Below the pieces are notes generated by a model. It saw nothing but the letters and a program-made list of their open reading frames with translations, did no database searches and was not told the DNA's origin. A program made the translations under genes and the position numbers. From NCBI RefSeq assembly GCF_000974425.1, contig NZ_CP010429.1, forward strand, positions 3,596,001 to 3,660,000: 64,000 nt of DNA. Reading direction: 5' to 3'. This document shows positions 18,001-27,142 of this stretch, piece after piece (the first letter of the stretch is position 1; each line of letters begins with the position of its first letter). The DNA is from Spirosoma radiotolerans. Lineage in GTDB: Bacteria > Bacteroidota > Bacteroidia > Cytophagales > Spirosomataceae.

Positions 18001-18524
18001 GACTGGCCGGTTGTGATATCGAACCAGTTCAGATTCCAGTCGCCTTTCAGCACATAGAGCTGAATGATCTGGGTGCCGGCATTCAGGTGGGCCGTTGCAC
18101 CCGTTGTTTGCCAGTTCTGGATACCGCCCGTTCGGGGCACATCGATGGTGCTTAACGCCGTACCATCAGCCAATCGGATTTGGAATTTTGAGCCATCGCC
18201 ATAACCATTGGCCACCCGAAAGCGAAAGGAATATACGCCGGTCTGCGGCACACTGATGCTGTACGTAAGCCAGTCGCCGGTATCAATGCTGTTAATATTC
18301 TGCCCCCCACCCTGATCATCGGTTGTTTCCAGCCCTATGCCCTGCATAGCGACGAAATTCTCTGCCTGGATTCGACCCGGCACACCAACGCTTACCCCAT
18401 TGGCTGCATACTGACTGGATACAGCTGGCGCTTGTAACTCGGTTGTTTTACCCCAATCAGTATGGATACTGACCGTCAATACTATAGCAACGCACGTAAA
18501 GAGTGAAAGTAAATTTTTTTCCAT
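15078..18524 (-). CDS. Secreted multi-domain glycoside hydrolase with two CBM6-like modules and T9SS signal
   Basis: A 1148-residue protein. Order of parts: signal segment at 1-25; two CBM6-like carbohydrate-binding modules (about 50-168 and 175-297, each with an IQAE/VQAE start and a DxGDW motif); an Ig-like region (about 305-395); a discoidin-like region (about 397-550); a TIM-barrel hydrolase domain (about 560-990); and a type A T9SS sorting domain (from VQVYPNPTVDFVTI to the end). In the barrel, Glu733 in IECDNERDKW fits a clan A acid/base and Glu873 in VWITEAGYD fits the nucleophile, most like GH39/GH5-type enzymes. The type A signal predicts export through T9SS and surface anchoring. 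Lying directly upstream of the EPS operon, it may process or turn over the polymer. Substrate is unknown. Confidence 0.82.
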   Translation of the reverse strand: MEKNLLSLFTCVAIVLTVSIHTDWGKTTELQAPAVSSQYAANGVSVGVPGRIQAENFVAMQGIGLETTDDQGGGQNINSIDTGDWLTYSISVPQTGVYSFRFRVANGYGDGSKFQIRLADGTALSTIDVPRTGGIQNWQTTGATAHLNAGTQIIQLYVLKGDWNLNWFDITTGQSLPGKVQAESFDVATDVRPEDVTDTDGGQDLSYIDDGDWMDYNVTVPSTGVYTFQFRVANSWGNGLIDIRTESGAVLGSLDVPRTGGWQNWTTISTTATLQAGSQVLRIFSVRGAWNFNWVNITQGGQALAPTVINFAALPDKTTDDGDFALVATSNNNQTPITFSSSNPSVLSVSNTTGSWRATVVAAGTAILTASQAASSSFLAANDVAQTQVVQTSSIIAAARKIPIDPKRWYQLTNVSNGLQGLFDGVTDATVETGWGKVLPQYDAYYPLLNGESMTLESLRFYDFVGSCQDTPMTLAVITDQWQRIPIATFTGSDYANWVGPYPDRSTTGNAKFKLDQPIANARYLVINTYGSFPTEIELYGSYTAPSQQPTPTPAKSVRLGDMLGVNAYEWNFEDGNSPWMINEAKMSIVKSFSGIRHYMDWNKLESTEGSYSYNPTMSGGWNFDAIYERCKAEGIDVLACLKTIPDWMVNTYPQDQRDAENTPLRYTKDFSDPNSYLEQAKMGFQYMARYGYNPNVNPALLHVNSTPRWTGDTPNSVKVGLGLIKYIECDNERDKWWKGRKAYQTAREYAANLSAFYDGHKNTMGVGVGVKNADPSVKVVIGGLASASSGSDYVKGMIDWCKQYRGYRADGSVNLCWDIINYHMYSDNTSSSQSGTSTRGAAPEVTPINKIADDFRQTAHRQSYDMPVWITEAGYDVNQGSPLRAIPIGSKSALETQGDWILRTALLYARQGIEKVFFYQLYDDNSSGGMFGTSGLANGDNTTRRPAADYLFQTKKLFGDYVYKETLARDPFVDRYERSGNSMYMLVVPDEVGRTASYTLDLGNATQARIYRPKAGSDDMALEVVTTNQGKVQLTVTETPLFVVAGNAAPNARQAVASDVKSLDESVQVYPNPTVDFVTIQAERAATVPIRVRVFSAATGQMYQRLVIPNTGDHFSGKIDLSQLPTGHYLLEIKQGDERVLRKVLKN

Positions 18525-18645
18525 GTATGATCTGGTTGAACAATTAAGGTAAAGTTTAAAAGATTTATTTATTATAACAATATTTCATATACTAATTGTA
18601 TATTAATTTAAATGTTTATTAATTTTATTCACTGATTTGTATTAA

Positions 18646-18653
18646 CAAAGGTA
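18646..18653 (-). promoter_or_regulatory. Candidate Bacteroidota -7 box for the hydrolase gene
   Basis: On the minus strand this reads TACCTTTG, an exact match to TAnnTTTG. A TTG lies about 22 bases upstream (18676-18678 on the plus strand as CAA), slightly beyond the usual 19-21 spacing. It would give a leader of about 120 bases before the ATG at 18524. Confidence 0.4.
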
Positions 18654-18677
18654 TAGATCATATTCTCTTCATTTACA

Positions 18678-19871
18678 ATGGCTCTATTCTTTTACTTTAT
18701 TTACTTTGTCGGATTCTTACTCGCTGGTTATCTGGCGCTTAACGTTAGCTACCTGTTCGTTTCAGCAATAGCGGGCCGATTGGGTTGTCAAAGTGATGTT
18801 TACTTACCCAAGGCTGATGACGTTCAACGGCGCATCGCGGTCCTGATTCCGGCCTATAAAGAGGATGCCGTCATTCTGGGGTCAGTGGTGGCTAACTTGA
18901 AACAGACCTATCCTTCTGCTTTATACGATCTGGTCGTGATTGCAGATTCCTTCCTGCCCAAAACACTGGAAAAACTTTCACACTATCCCATTAAAGTGAT
19001 TGAGGTTCATTTCGAGCAATCGACAGTACAAAAATCCATTACGTATGCCCTGAATGCGCTTCCCGAGAATACGTATGATTTCGTTGTGATCTCGGACGCG
19101 GATAACCACATGGCCCCCGACTTTCTGGAACGAATCAACTACGCATTTGGGCAAGGGTGGCGGGCTGTTCAGGGGCATCGGAAAGCTAAGAATATGAACA
19201 AGAGCGTGGCTATTTTCGATGCCATGAACGAAGAAGTCAATAACAACCTCTTTCGGGCAGGCCAGCGGGCCCTGGGCCTTTCGGCCATGTGTATTGGCTC
19301 GGGCATGGCCTTTGAAACCAACCTCATGAAGCGGGTCATGAACCAGATCCAGACCGTAGGCGGCTACGATAAAGAGCTTGAAATGCTTCTGACCATCAAC
19401 CATGTTCGGGTTGGGTATTTACAGGACGCGGTCATCTACGACGAAAAAGTACAAAATGTAGCCGTGTTCAATAAACAGCGTACACGCTGGATAGCCGCTC
19501 AATTGTATTTTATCAAAGCCTATTACAAAGTAGGCTTCCAACAACTACGGAAAGGCAACTGGCAGGCATTTAACGCCTTTTTCAGATCGCTGCTGCTACC
19601 CCGGTCCATTTTACTGACCGCCCTTTTCCTAATGGCCAGTGTGAGTCTCTTTACAGGCAACCTCCCCTTTCAACTGTTCTCGGTGGGTATGTTCGCTCTG
19701 ATGGTTTTTTGCCTGGTGGTCTCTATTCCAACCGTCCTGTGGAAAAAAATATCGATTCACGACTTCTTTGTTCTGCCCTCGTTGATTTTCGGTATGTTTC
19801 GGGCTTTGCTCAACTTCAAGCAGGCCAGTAAAGTATTCCTGCACACGCCACACGCCGAAACAACTGAATAG
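18678..19871 (+). CDS. Membrane-bound processive GT2 glycosyltransferase
   Basis: A 397-residue protein with an N-terminal membrane segment (residues about 3-30), a GT-A domain and two or three C-terminal membrane segments (about 305-385). The donor-binding start is RRIAVLIPAYKED, the metal motif is ISDADN, and QRTRW matches the Q-x-x-R-W motif of processive synthases such as cellulose and hyaluronan synthases. This implies polymer synthesis coupled to membrane passage, or a dolichyl-phosphate-type transfer. It is divergent from the hydrolase and precedes the PorU-like gene by 120 bases. The product may be a second surface polymer unrelated to the Wzx/Wzy pathway; polymer identity is unknown. 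Confidence 0.82.
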   Translation: MALFFYFIYFVGFLLAGYLALNVSYLFVSAIAGRLGCQSDVYLPKADDVQRRIAVLIPAYKEDAVILGSVVANLKQTYPSALYDLVVIADSFLPKTLEKLSHYPIKVIEVHFEQSTVQKSITYALNALPENTYDFVVISDADNHMAPDFLERINYAFGQGWRAVQGHRKAKNMNKSVAIFDAMNEEVNNNLFRAGQRALGLSAMCIGSGMAFETNLMKRVMNQIQTVGGYDKELEMLLTINHVRVGYLQDAVIYDEKVQNVAVFNKQRTRWIAAQLYFIKAYYKVGFQQLRKGNWQAFNAFFRSLLLPRSILLTALFLMASVSLFTGNLPFQLFSVGMFALMVFCLVVSIPTVLWKKISIHDFFVLPSLIFGMFRALLNFKQASKVFLHTPHAETTE

Positions 19872-19991
19872 TTTTATGTGACCCCGGGTTGATTGATTTG
19901 ACTTAATCAGCTAGCCCGGTGCGGTAAAAGTCTTACCTGGATCTGATACTTCATACCAGGACGGTGCGTCTTATGGGAATAATCTACCTGT

Positions 19992-22900
19992 ATGGCGCAC
20001 CGATTTACTGCTCTGCTTATCGTCTTATTGACGTTTATTCCCTGTATGACTCAAGGGCAATCGACGGCCGACCCTGACCCGACTCGGTGGTTAACCTATT
20101 CACAGTCGTACTACAAAATTCCGATTGCCAAAGCGGGTATCTACCGAATTACGACCCGCGATCTGCAACAGGCTGGCGTGCCGGTTCATGAAATCGACCC
20201 AACGACCATACAGCTTTTTCATCGGGGAGTCGAGCAGGCTATCTTTCTGGCCGGTGAAGCAGACCGGCGTTTCGATATGGATGACTTTCTGGAGTTTTTC
20301 GGGCGCGGTAACGATGGCGTGCCCGATTCGCTGCTGTATCATCCAAACCGGGCTCAACCTCACCGCTTTTATAGTCTTTTCAACGATACAACCGCCTATT
20401 TCCTGACCTGGCAAGCGAACGGCAAACCCGGCAGACGCATGACCACCTATGTGGATACAACGCATGGCGAACTACTCCTCCCCCCTTACCACTGGGCGGA
20501 AGATCTGCGGGTATTTACGGAAAATTACCCCGGCTGGGCGGCTGGTATCGCGCCTAAAATCGAGTACAGTTTTTATGAAGCGGGCGAAGGCTATACGGGC
20601 GTTGTTCAACAGAAAGGAAAGCCTTACACCACCACATATCTGCTCTCGAATGCCGTTACCACCGGGCCGTTGCCATCGGTTGACATACTACTCACAGGGC
20701 GTGATTACACCAACCATCAGGTCGATTGTTTCATTGGACCACGTCCCGATCAGATGCGCCTGCTCGACTCCGTTCGCTTTTCGACTTATGACAATGCACG
20801 TATTCAGCAGCCGATCGACTGGTCGGATGTTGGCTCGGACGGCATCCTGTTCATTTCGACTGTGTCGCGGGGCGAGAATAGTACTGCCGACAATTATTCC
20901 GTGTCCTACATCCGGTTCCGCTATCCGCAGACTCTTACAGCCAACGGGCAGCCCTTTCGCTTGTTTCAGCTTGAGCCAAACGCTGGTCTGGACCGCTCGC
21001 TGCTGGTGATTTCGGACGCACCCGCCAACACCCGTTTCTGGGACATTACCGATCCAAACGCCCCGGTTCAACTTAGGACAACGAGCTCTGCCACTGGCTC
21101 AACGCAACTACTGGTTCACGGCTCCTTAACCTGGAAGACTATTTTCTGCACAAGTCAGCCTTTATCGATATCGACCATCCACCCGGTTACCTTCACAAAC
21201 TGGAGTCACCGAAAACCAACTTATCTGATCATCAGCCACGAAACTCTCTTGAAGCCAGGGGCGACATCGGCCAATGCGGTCCAGGAGTATGCCGCCTACC
21301 GGGCTTCAGCCGTGGGCGGTGGCTACGATACCCTGACGGTAACCATGCAGCAGTTATTCGACCAATACAGCTATGGCGAACGTCACCCACTGGCCATCCG
21401 CCGGTTTTTGACGCAGCTTATCCAGCAAAGCAAAAGCTCCCTTGCCTATTTGCTGCTCATTGGGCAATCCCGCAGTACCCCCGGCATTCGGCGAAACCCA
21501 AATCAGGCAATGCTGGACATGGTGATGACAGCCGGTTTTCCCGGCTCCGATATTGTTTTTTCGGCTGGCCTGAACGGATACCCCGAACAGGTACCGGCCA
21601 TTCCAACGGGGCGAATCAATGCCGCAACACCCGAGGACGTTCTCAACTATCTGGCTAAGGTCAAGGCCTATGAACATCCAGACGCCGACAAAAGCTGGCG
21701 TAAGCGTCTGCTCCATTTGAGTGGTGGGCAGACACCGGGTGAACAGGACTTGTTTCACCGATTGGTCGAAAGCTACCGATCCCAGGCCAGCACGCAATCG
21801 CTGGGTGCTCAGGTAACGGTTCTGTCAAAAGAAACGGACAGAACCGTTGAATCGGCTCAGGTTGTAACACCTGTTAATGAGGGCGTTGGGCTCATCACTT
21901 TTTTTGGTCATTCGGGCCTGGATATTACTGATCTGGACATTGGTTTCTGTTCCAACGACGCCCTCGGCTACCGAAATAAGGACAGGTATCCGCTGCTACT
22001 CGTCAACGGTTGCGCCCTTGGAAATTTCTTCTACGGTCACCCAACGCTGGCCACCGACTGGGTGCTGGCCCCCGACCGGGGCGCTATTGCGGCCATTGCC
22101 CATAGCCACCTCGGCTACGTGGATGTGATGCATACCTACAGCGCCACCTTCTATGGTCTGCTGGCCGACAGCTTACAGGTAGATAAGTCTGTTGGTCAAC
22201 TCCAGCAGGAAACCATCCGGCGTGTGCTGGCTCAATCGACAGACGGACGAGCGGTAGCGAATTGTCAGCAAATGGTGTTGCAGGGCGACCCGGCCATTCG
22301 CCTGTTTCCATTCCGCACCCCCGATTATGCGTTGACAGCTGGTGGATTGACGGTCGCGGGTGCGGATCAAAAGCCGCTAACGAGCCTGAGCGATTCGGTT
22401 CAGATCAGGGCTGTCGTTCAGAACAAGGGGCAATACTGGCGTGGAGTGCTTCCGGTGCGGGTGCGTCGATGGGTGAATGGCCGCGAATCAGGCGTGTTCA
22501 ATCTGCGTGTATCGCCGGTTGCCTTTCAGGACACGTTCCGTTTATCGTTTCCCAACGAGCGCGATGCCGACGGACAAAACCAGTTCGAGGTAACGGTTAA
22601 CCCGGCAGACTCGCCCATTGGCCAGAACGAAGCGAATCACGCCAACAATCAGGCTACTGCCGAGCTAACAATTTCCGACCAAAAGCCGGTTTTGATCTTC
22701 CCCGCCCCCAACAGCCTGATCGGGCAGACAGCCATCCCGTTGACCGCCCAATACCTGACCAAAGGCACTCATACATTCGAGCTTGAACTCGATAGTACAG
22801 CACAGTTTAACAGTGCGTTTACACGTCGACAGCGCATTGTTGCTTCCAACCGCATCAGCTACCCGGCCGTTTTGCCGACGCGGCCTAATACGACTTATTA

Positions 22901-24029
22901 TTGGCGCGTTCGATTAGCCGAAAAAGTCGACGGCGCGACCCAGGATAACCTAAACACCTGGGTAACCGGCTCATTTATGTATGTGCCCAACAGCACGGCC
23001 ATCGGCTTACCGGAAGGCCAGCTTTGGCTGTCAGCTCCCCTACCAGTCGATGCCCAGCAAGGGGATATCCTTTCGATCAGTGCGCACTTCACGAACCTGA
23101 GCCCAGTTTCCTTTACCGATTCGCTGATCGTCAGGCAGACGATTTACGCGGCTGGCTTAGCCAATGCGCAAACGAAAACGTGGACCGTGAAAGCCCCACT
23201 TACCGGCGATACGCTCCAATTGACCACCTCAATTGATACGGAAAAACTACCTGGCATCAACCGGGTTGTCTTAACCGTTAACCCGCGTCTTCAACCCGAA
23301 TACTCCTTTCTGAACAATACCCTCGACCTCTCCCTACCCGTACAACCCGACCGGTTAGGGCCAATACTCGAAGTGGGAATTGATGGCGCTCGCATCACCA
23401 ACGGTGCCACTATATCGGCACAACCCGTTATCGACATTCTCGTGGCCGACGACAACCGAGCCCTGATCCGTCGGGATACATCCGGCCTGGATTTATACCT
23501 GCAACGGCCCGGCAAGAATATTGCCTTTGAGCGGCTAAGCTGGCATAACGCCATTAGTTGGCCCACCGCCCCCGATAATGTGTTTCGGTTGCGCTATCCA
23601 TCGCCCCCATTGAGCGAAGGGGTTTACCAGCTTCTCGTGACAGCCAGTGACCGTATCGGGAATAGGGCCGTGCCGTATCAGGTGCGTTTTCAGGTGGTGA
23701 ATGATCGAAAACTCACCCAACTCACCATTTCCCCGAACCCATTTCACGATCAGGTCCTCTTCAGTTTCTACCTGACTGGTGATCTGGCTCCGGCACATGC
23801 AACGCTTACCATAACCAACCTTTCCGGACACCCGGTGCGGCAGATAACACGGTCGGTCCGCGTGGGCCTGAATGAGTGGACCTGGGACGGTGGCGATAAT
23901 TCGGGCAGGCTGCTACCGGCCGGGGCCTATCTCTACAAACTAGCCCTTTCCACGGCTGACGGTATTGACTGGCCCGTGGCCGACGATGTGTTGGGAAAGT
24001 TAGACGGCCGGCTTATCCTGAATCGCTGA
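19992..24029 (+). CDS. T9SS sortase-like C25 peptidase (PorU/PorU2-like)
   Basis: A 1345-residue exported protein with a signal peptide (MAHRFTALLIVLLTFIPCMTQGQ). The gingipain C25 domain lies around residues 400-780. The catalytic pair is visible as His640 in FFGHSGLD and Cys674 in LLVNGCALGN. In the family, PorU removes the C-terminal signal from T9SS cargo and attaches it to anionic LPS. This protein is longer than classical PorU (about 1150). It ends with Ig-like and FlgD-like regions (SPNPFHDQVLFSF, then GRLLPAGAYLYKL), which fits the PorU2-type group better. Such a sortase would serve the hydrolase upstream, which carries a type A signal. The choice between PorU and PorU2 needs a family model. 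Confidence 0.8.
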   Translation: MAHRFTALLIVLLTFIPCMTQGQSTADPDPTRWLTYSQSYYKIPIAKAGIYRITTRDLQQAGVPVHEIDPTTIQLFHRGVEQAIFLAGEADRRFDMDDFLEFFGRGNDGVPDSLLYHPNRAQPHRFYSLFNDTTAYFLTWQANGKPGRRMTTYVDTTHGELLLPPYHWAEDLRVFTENYPGWAAGIAPKIEYSFYEAGEGYTGVVQQKGKPYTTTYLLSNAVTTGPLPSVDILLTGRDYTNHQVDCFIGPRPDQMRLLDSVRFSTYDNARIQQPIDWSDVGSDGILFISTVSRGENSTADNYSVSYIRFRYPQTLTANGQPFRLFQLEPNAGLDRSLLVISDAPANTRFWDITDPNAPVQLRTTSSATGSTQLLVHGSLTWKTIFCTSQPLSISTIHPVTFTNWSHRKPTYLIISHETLLKPGATSANAVQEYAAYRASAVGGGYDTLTVTMQQLFDQYSYGERHPLAIRRFLTQLIQQSKSSLAYLLLIGQSRSTPGIRRNPNQAMLDMVMTAGFPGSDIVFSAGLNGYPEQVPAIPTGRINAATPEDVLNYLAKVKAYEHPDADKSWRKRLLHLSGGQTPGEQDLFHRLVESYRSQASTQSLGAQVTVLSKETDRTVESAQVVTPVNEGVGLITFFGHSGLDITDLDIGFCSNDALGYRNKDRYPLLLVNGCALGNFFYGHPTLATDWVLAPDRGAIAAIAHSHLGYVDVMHTYSATFYGLLADSLQVDKSVGQLQQETIRRVLAQSTDGRAVANCQQMVLQGDPAIRLFPFRTPDYALTAGGLTVAGADQKPLTSLSDSVQIRAVVQNKGQYWRGVLPVRVRRWVNGRESGVFNLRVSPVAFQDTFRLSFPNERDADGQNQFEVTVNPADSPIGQNEANHANNQATAELTISDQKPVLIFPAPNSLIGQTAIPLTAQYLTKGTHTFELELDSTAQFNSAFTRRQRIVASNRISYPAVLPTRPNTTYYWRVRLAEKVDGATQDNLNTWVTGSFMYVPNSTAIGLPEGQLWLSAPLPVDAQQGDILSISAHFTNLSPVSFTDSLIVRQTIYAAGLANAQTKTWTVKAPLTGDTLQLTTSIDTEKLPGINRVVLTVNPRLQPEYSFLNNTLDLSLPVQPDRLGPILEVGIDGARITNGATISAQPVIDILVADDNRALIRRDTSGLDLYLQRPGKNIAFERLSWHNAISWPTAPDNVFRLRYPSPPLSEGVYQLLVTASDRIGNRAVPYQVRFQVVNDRKLTQLTISPNPFHDQVLFSFYLTGDLAPAHATLTITNLSGHPVRQITRSVRVGLNEWTWDGGDNSGRLLPAGAYLYKLALSTADGIDWPVADDVLGKLDGRLILNR

Positions 24030-24065
24030 TACAGACGAAGTTCGCACTAACCCTTACCTGCGTCC

Positions 24066-25127
24066 ATGAAGAAAAACGGCCAAACGGCTTCCTATATCCC
24101 TGCCTTTACAGGTCTGCGGGCCATGGCGGCTTATCTGGTCTTTCTGCATCATTACAATCCGGCCCCTGTCGGCACGTTCGCGAATCGACTTTTCCAGCAG
24201 GGATACATTGGTGTATCGGTATTTTTTGTACTGAGTGGATTTCTGATCTACCACCGCTATGCCGATAATTACCTGGAGCAAATCAACTGGTCGTGGCGAC
24301 GGTATCTGCAAAAGCGTTTTACCCGAATTTTTCCGCTCTATGTCCTGCTTCTGCTGGTAACGATTGCTATCAGGGCTCAACTGGGCCATTCCATTCGTTT
24401 TCCATTGGTCGTCCTGAACCTCACCCTGCTGCAAGGACTTTTCGAATCCTATAAGTTCAGCGGTATTGCCCAGAGCTGGAGCCTGACCGTCGAGGTATGT
24501 TTTTACCTGATAGCTCCCTTCCTCTTTGTCGGGTTAACACGGTGGGGCGCGTTGTGTGTTACCATCGGATTAGTGGGCATCGGGCTATTGCTATGGGCAA
24601 CAATTGGCCAATTGGCCTGGCATGGTCTGTTCGGAAACTTATCGTTTGTGCTATTCTACACCTTTTTTGGGCGTTCCTTCGAGTTTGTTACAGGTATGTG
24701 GTTAGCCCAATGGTGGCAGCAAAACAAGGTACCTCCGAGTCCACAGACCACATACAATGGTCTGTTCATCATAGCGGGTTGTCTTATCTGGCAAGCGGAT
24801 TTAGGTAGTCATACCACCAGCCAAAATGGTTTATTTTGGTCTGAAGTGGTCGTTTATAACGGCCTGTTACCGGTTGGTATCGGCCTGCTTTTCGTGGGAT
24901 TACTTACTCGTCCCTCCCTCCTTCGTCAATTTCTTTCGCTGCCTACAATTCAGCGGTTTGGCGAAAGCGCTTACGCATTTTACCTCATACACATTGGTGT
25001 GGTAGCAGCGGGGCTGCAAAAACTGGACATAACCAATTACGGACTTCTATTCTGTATGCTGGCCGGGATTGCCTATGGGTTGTACAACTATATCGAGAAG
25101 CCGCTGGCCCGGTGGTTACGGAACTAG
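24066..25127 (+). CDS. Acyltransferase 3 family membrane protein
   Basis: A 353-residue multi-spanning protein with the family start YIPAFTGLRAMAAYLVFLHH (Arg then His ten residues later) and VFFVLSGFLIYHRY. It follows the sortase-like gene by 36 bases on the same strand, so the two are probably co-transcribed. Members acylate surface glycans at the inner membrane. The substrate may be a glycan made by the GT2 synthase upstream, or the sortase attachment glycan; neither is shown by sequence. It is distinct from the EPS-locus member at 2198-3277. Confidence 0.85.
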   Translation: MKKNGQTASYIPAFTGLRAMAAYLVFLHHYNPAPVGTFANRLFQQGYIGVSVFFVLSGFLIYHRYADNYLEQINWSWRRYLQKRFTRIFPLYVLLLLVTIAIRAQLGHSIRFPLVVLNLTLLQGLFESYKFSGIAQSWSLTVEVCFYLIAPFLFVGLTRWGALCVTIGLVGIGLLLWATIGQLAWHGLFGNLSFVLFYTFFGRSFEFVTGMWLAQWWQQNKVPPSPQTTYNGLFIIAGCLIWQADLGSHTTSQNGLFWSEVVVYNGLLPVGIGLLFVGLLTRPSLLRQFLSLPTIQRFGESAYAFYLIHIGVVAAGLQKLDITNYGLLFCMLAGIAYGLYNYIEKPLARWLRN

Positions 25128-25265
25128 TATCAGGTGTTGAAAAACAGCGCTTTCCTATAAAACATGCAGTTGACCATTACGAGGCCAGGGGGCGCTGCTA
25201 ACATAAAAAAAGCTGCAACGTGAAACGTTTTGTATATTTAAGCAACCCTCCTCATTGACCTTACC

Positions 25266-26441
25266 ATGCGCAAACACGTAAAAAGTACGCTTCTAATCAG
25301 TTCACTTCTATTGTTCCATGTAGCCCTTCAGGCACAAAAGCCAAGGGCTAGGGACATTGGCATTCCCTTTGACGGTACTACCGGAAAATTCAACGCCATA
25401 ACTGACGTCCGTGGCGTTTGGGTGGGTTATAGTACCATCATATCCGGACAGGGTAAAAACGTGCTGGGAAAAGGCCCCGTTCGCACTGGGGTCACAGCCA
25501 TTCTGCCAAGAGGCAAAACAAATAACCCTGTTTACGCAAACTGGTATTCATTGAACGGAAATGGCGAAATGACCGGCACAACCTGGATAACTGAATCAGG
25601 TTTTCTGGAAACACCCATCATGATTACCAATACCAACAGCGTGGGTGTGGTGCGGGATGCAGTATTAAAATGGTTTGTTGAAAAGCACTGGTATAAAGAA
25701 AATTTCTGGTACACCTACCCGGTTGTCGCCGAAACCTACGATGGCTTCTTAAATGACATTTATGGCTTTCACGTGAAAGAAAGCCATGCGTACGAAGCAT
25801 TGGAAAGTGCCAAAACGGGTCCTCTTCAGGAAGGCAATGTTGGGGGCGGCACCGGCATGATGTGTCTGGGATTTAAAGGGGGGACCGGTACATCGTCGAG
25901 GGTAGTTAAAATCAAGGATTCGACGTACACGGTGGGGGTATTGGTTCAATCTAACTTTGGCGCTAAAAAGAATCTGACGATTGCCGGCGTTCCGGTTGGT
26001 GTAGCGTTAAAAGACACATTGAATACGGTATTCAAAGCTCCACCCGTCCATTATCGGCAGGAAGGCGATGGCTCCATTATCGTCGTGGTAGCAACCGATG
26101 CGCCCTTGCTACCTCATCAGTTAAAACGAATAGCGGCAAGGGTTCCGATTGGCGTGGGCAAGGTTGGCGGTCGGGGGGAAAATGGCTCCGGTGATATTTT
26201 TATCGCTTTTTCTACGGCAAATTCATCGGCGTTTCAGCGTACAAGCGTTTCCAGGGTCGATCAGTTACCCAATGATTTGATCAATCCATTATTTGAAGCC
26301 ACAGTGCAGGCAGTTGAAGAAGCGATTATCAATGCCATGGTAGCCGCCGAAACGACAGAAGGTATAAACGGAAACAAAGCCTACGCGCTTCCGCACAAGC
26401 TGGTTATTGACGTGTTGAAAAAGTATAACCGGGTTAAATGA
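25266..26441 (+). CDS. Secreted P1-family (S58, DmpA-type) aminopeptidase
   Basis: A 391-residue protein with a signal peptide ending near HVALQAQ (residue 24). Family landmarks are GNVGGGTGMMCLGFKGG, then NGSGDIFIAFSTAN, where Ser308 is the expected new N-terminal nucleophile after autocleavage at Gly-Ser. DmpA/BapA enzymes are Ntn-type aminopeptidases, often acting on beta-peptides or D-amino acid substrates, and the signal peptide places it in the periplasm or outside. The gene is monocistronic by appearance: 138 bases from the previous gene, convergent with thiN downstream. The region upstream has TATATTTA near 25235, one base off the -7 consensus. Confidence 0.87.
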   Translation: MRKHVKSTLLISSLLLFHVALQAQKPRARDIGIPFDGTTGKFNAITDVRGVWVGYSTIISGQGKNVLGKGPVRTGVTAILPRGKTNNPVYANWYSLNGNGEMTGTTWITESGFLETPIMITNTNSVGVVRDAVLKWFVEKHWYKENFWYTYPVVAETYDGFLNDIYGFHVKESHAYEALESAKTGPLQEGNVGGGTGMMCLGFKGGTGTSSRVVKIKDSTYTVGVLVQSNFGAKKNLTIAGVPVGVALKDTLNTVFKAPPVHYRQEGDGSIIVVVATDAPLLPHQLKRIAARVPIGVGKVGGRGENGSGDIFIAFSTANSSAFQRTSVSRVDQLPNDLINPLFEATVQAVEEAIINAMVAAETTEGINGNKAYALPHKLVIDVLKKYNRVK

Positions 26442-26467
26442 CTTAGTCCAGAACGGGCCACCCTACC

Positions 26468-27130
26468 CTAATCCCAACATTCCATAATCAGCAGATCACC
26501 CGTTTTTGCTTCGATACGGACAAAGCCGTCTTCAGCGGCTTCGTTGCTGCTACTCGTGAAATAGCCCAGCTTTAAGGTAGCCTCCTGAAGATTGTAGGTC
26601 AGCCCTTCCGAGGTGAAGCCTGTCACCGTGCCAACGGGAATCAGCGAGATGGGGGTTCCGGCTTCATACCATTTCTCAAACCGCCCAACCAACGGAAAAA
26701 TCCTGGAATGATCGTCGAGCATCACAATCCGGATCCGATCTTTATACCGGACAATGTTGGTCATGTTCGTCAGTGTATGATCGGCCCTGCGGCCGGTTGC
26801 CCAAATGATGTTCACGGCGGGGTAGCCCTGATCGATCAGGTATTCGACTCCTTTATCGAGGTCGGTCTTATTCTGATCAGGGGCGTGCACAATATCGAGC
26901 GGGTACTGTTGCGCCCGGATATTGTCCAGATCCAGATTCCGGTCGAAGTCACCGAGAAGCACATCGACCTTGATGCCCAAATCGAATACACGCCAGATGG
27001 CACTATCGAGTACCACAACGGTTGGACTCCATTCCAGAAGCTGGCCTACCAGTTCTTTCGAACAGGCTTCCCCATTGGCAATTAATAAGGCAGGTTCCTG
27101 TTTTTCCCGGACAATATGATGCGATGACAT
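26468..27130 (-). CDS. thiN: Thiamine diphosphokinase
   Basis: A 220-residue protein. LIANGEACSKEL near the start, VVVLDSAIWRVFDLGIKVDV and LLGDFDR match the TPK catalytic domain. An ATGRRADHTLTN stretch (the GGRxDH-type motif) lies mid-protein, followed by a C-terminal beta-rich thiamine-binding region with LIPVGTVTGFTSEGL. It converts thiamine to thiamine diphosphate with ATP in the cytoplasm. It follows kdsB by 12 bases and is the last gene of the minus-strand Kdo series, so it probably rides on that transcript. No thiamine riboswitch was recognised. Confidence 0.88.
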   Translation of the reverse strand: MSSHHIVREKQEPALLIANGEACSKELVGQLLEWSPTVVVLDSAIWRVFDLGIKVDVLLGDFDRNLDLDNIRAQQYPLDIVHAPDQNKTDLDKGVEYLIDQGYPAVNIIWATGRRADHTLTNMTNIVRYKDRIRIVMLDDHSRIFPLVGRFEKWYEAGTPISLIPVGTVTGFTSEGLTYNLQEATLKLGYFTSSSNEAAEDGFVRIEAKTGDLLIMECWD

Positions 27131-27142
27131 AGAAAACTGGAG

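Noticed and set aside
19884..19919. Weak stem-loop after the processive GT2 gene (CCGGG with CCCGG)
   Set aside because: Short imperfect pairing and no T-run; not enough for a terminator call.
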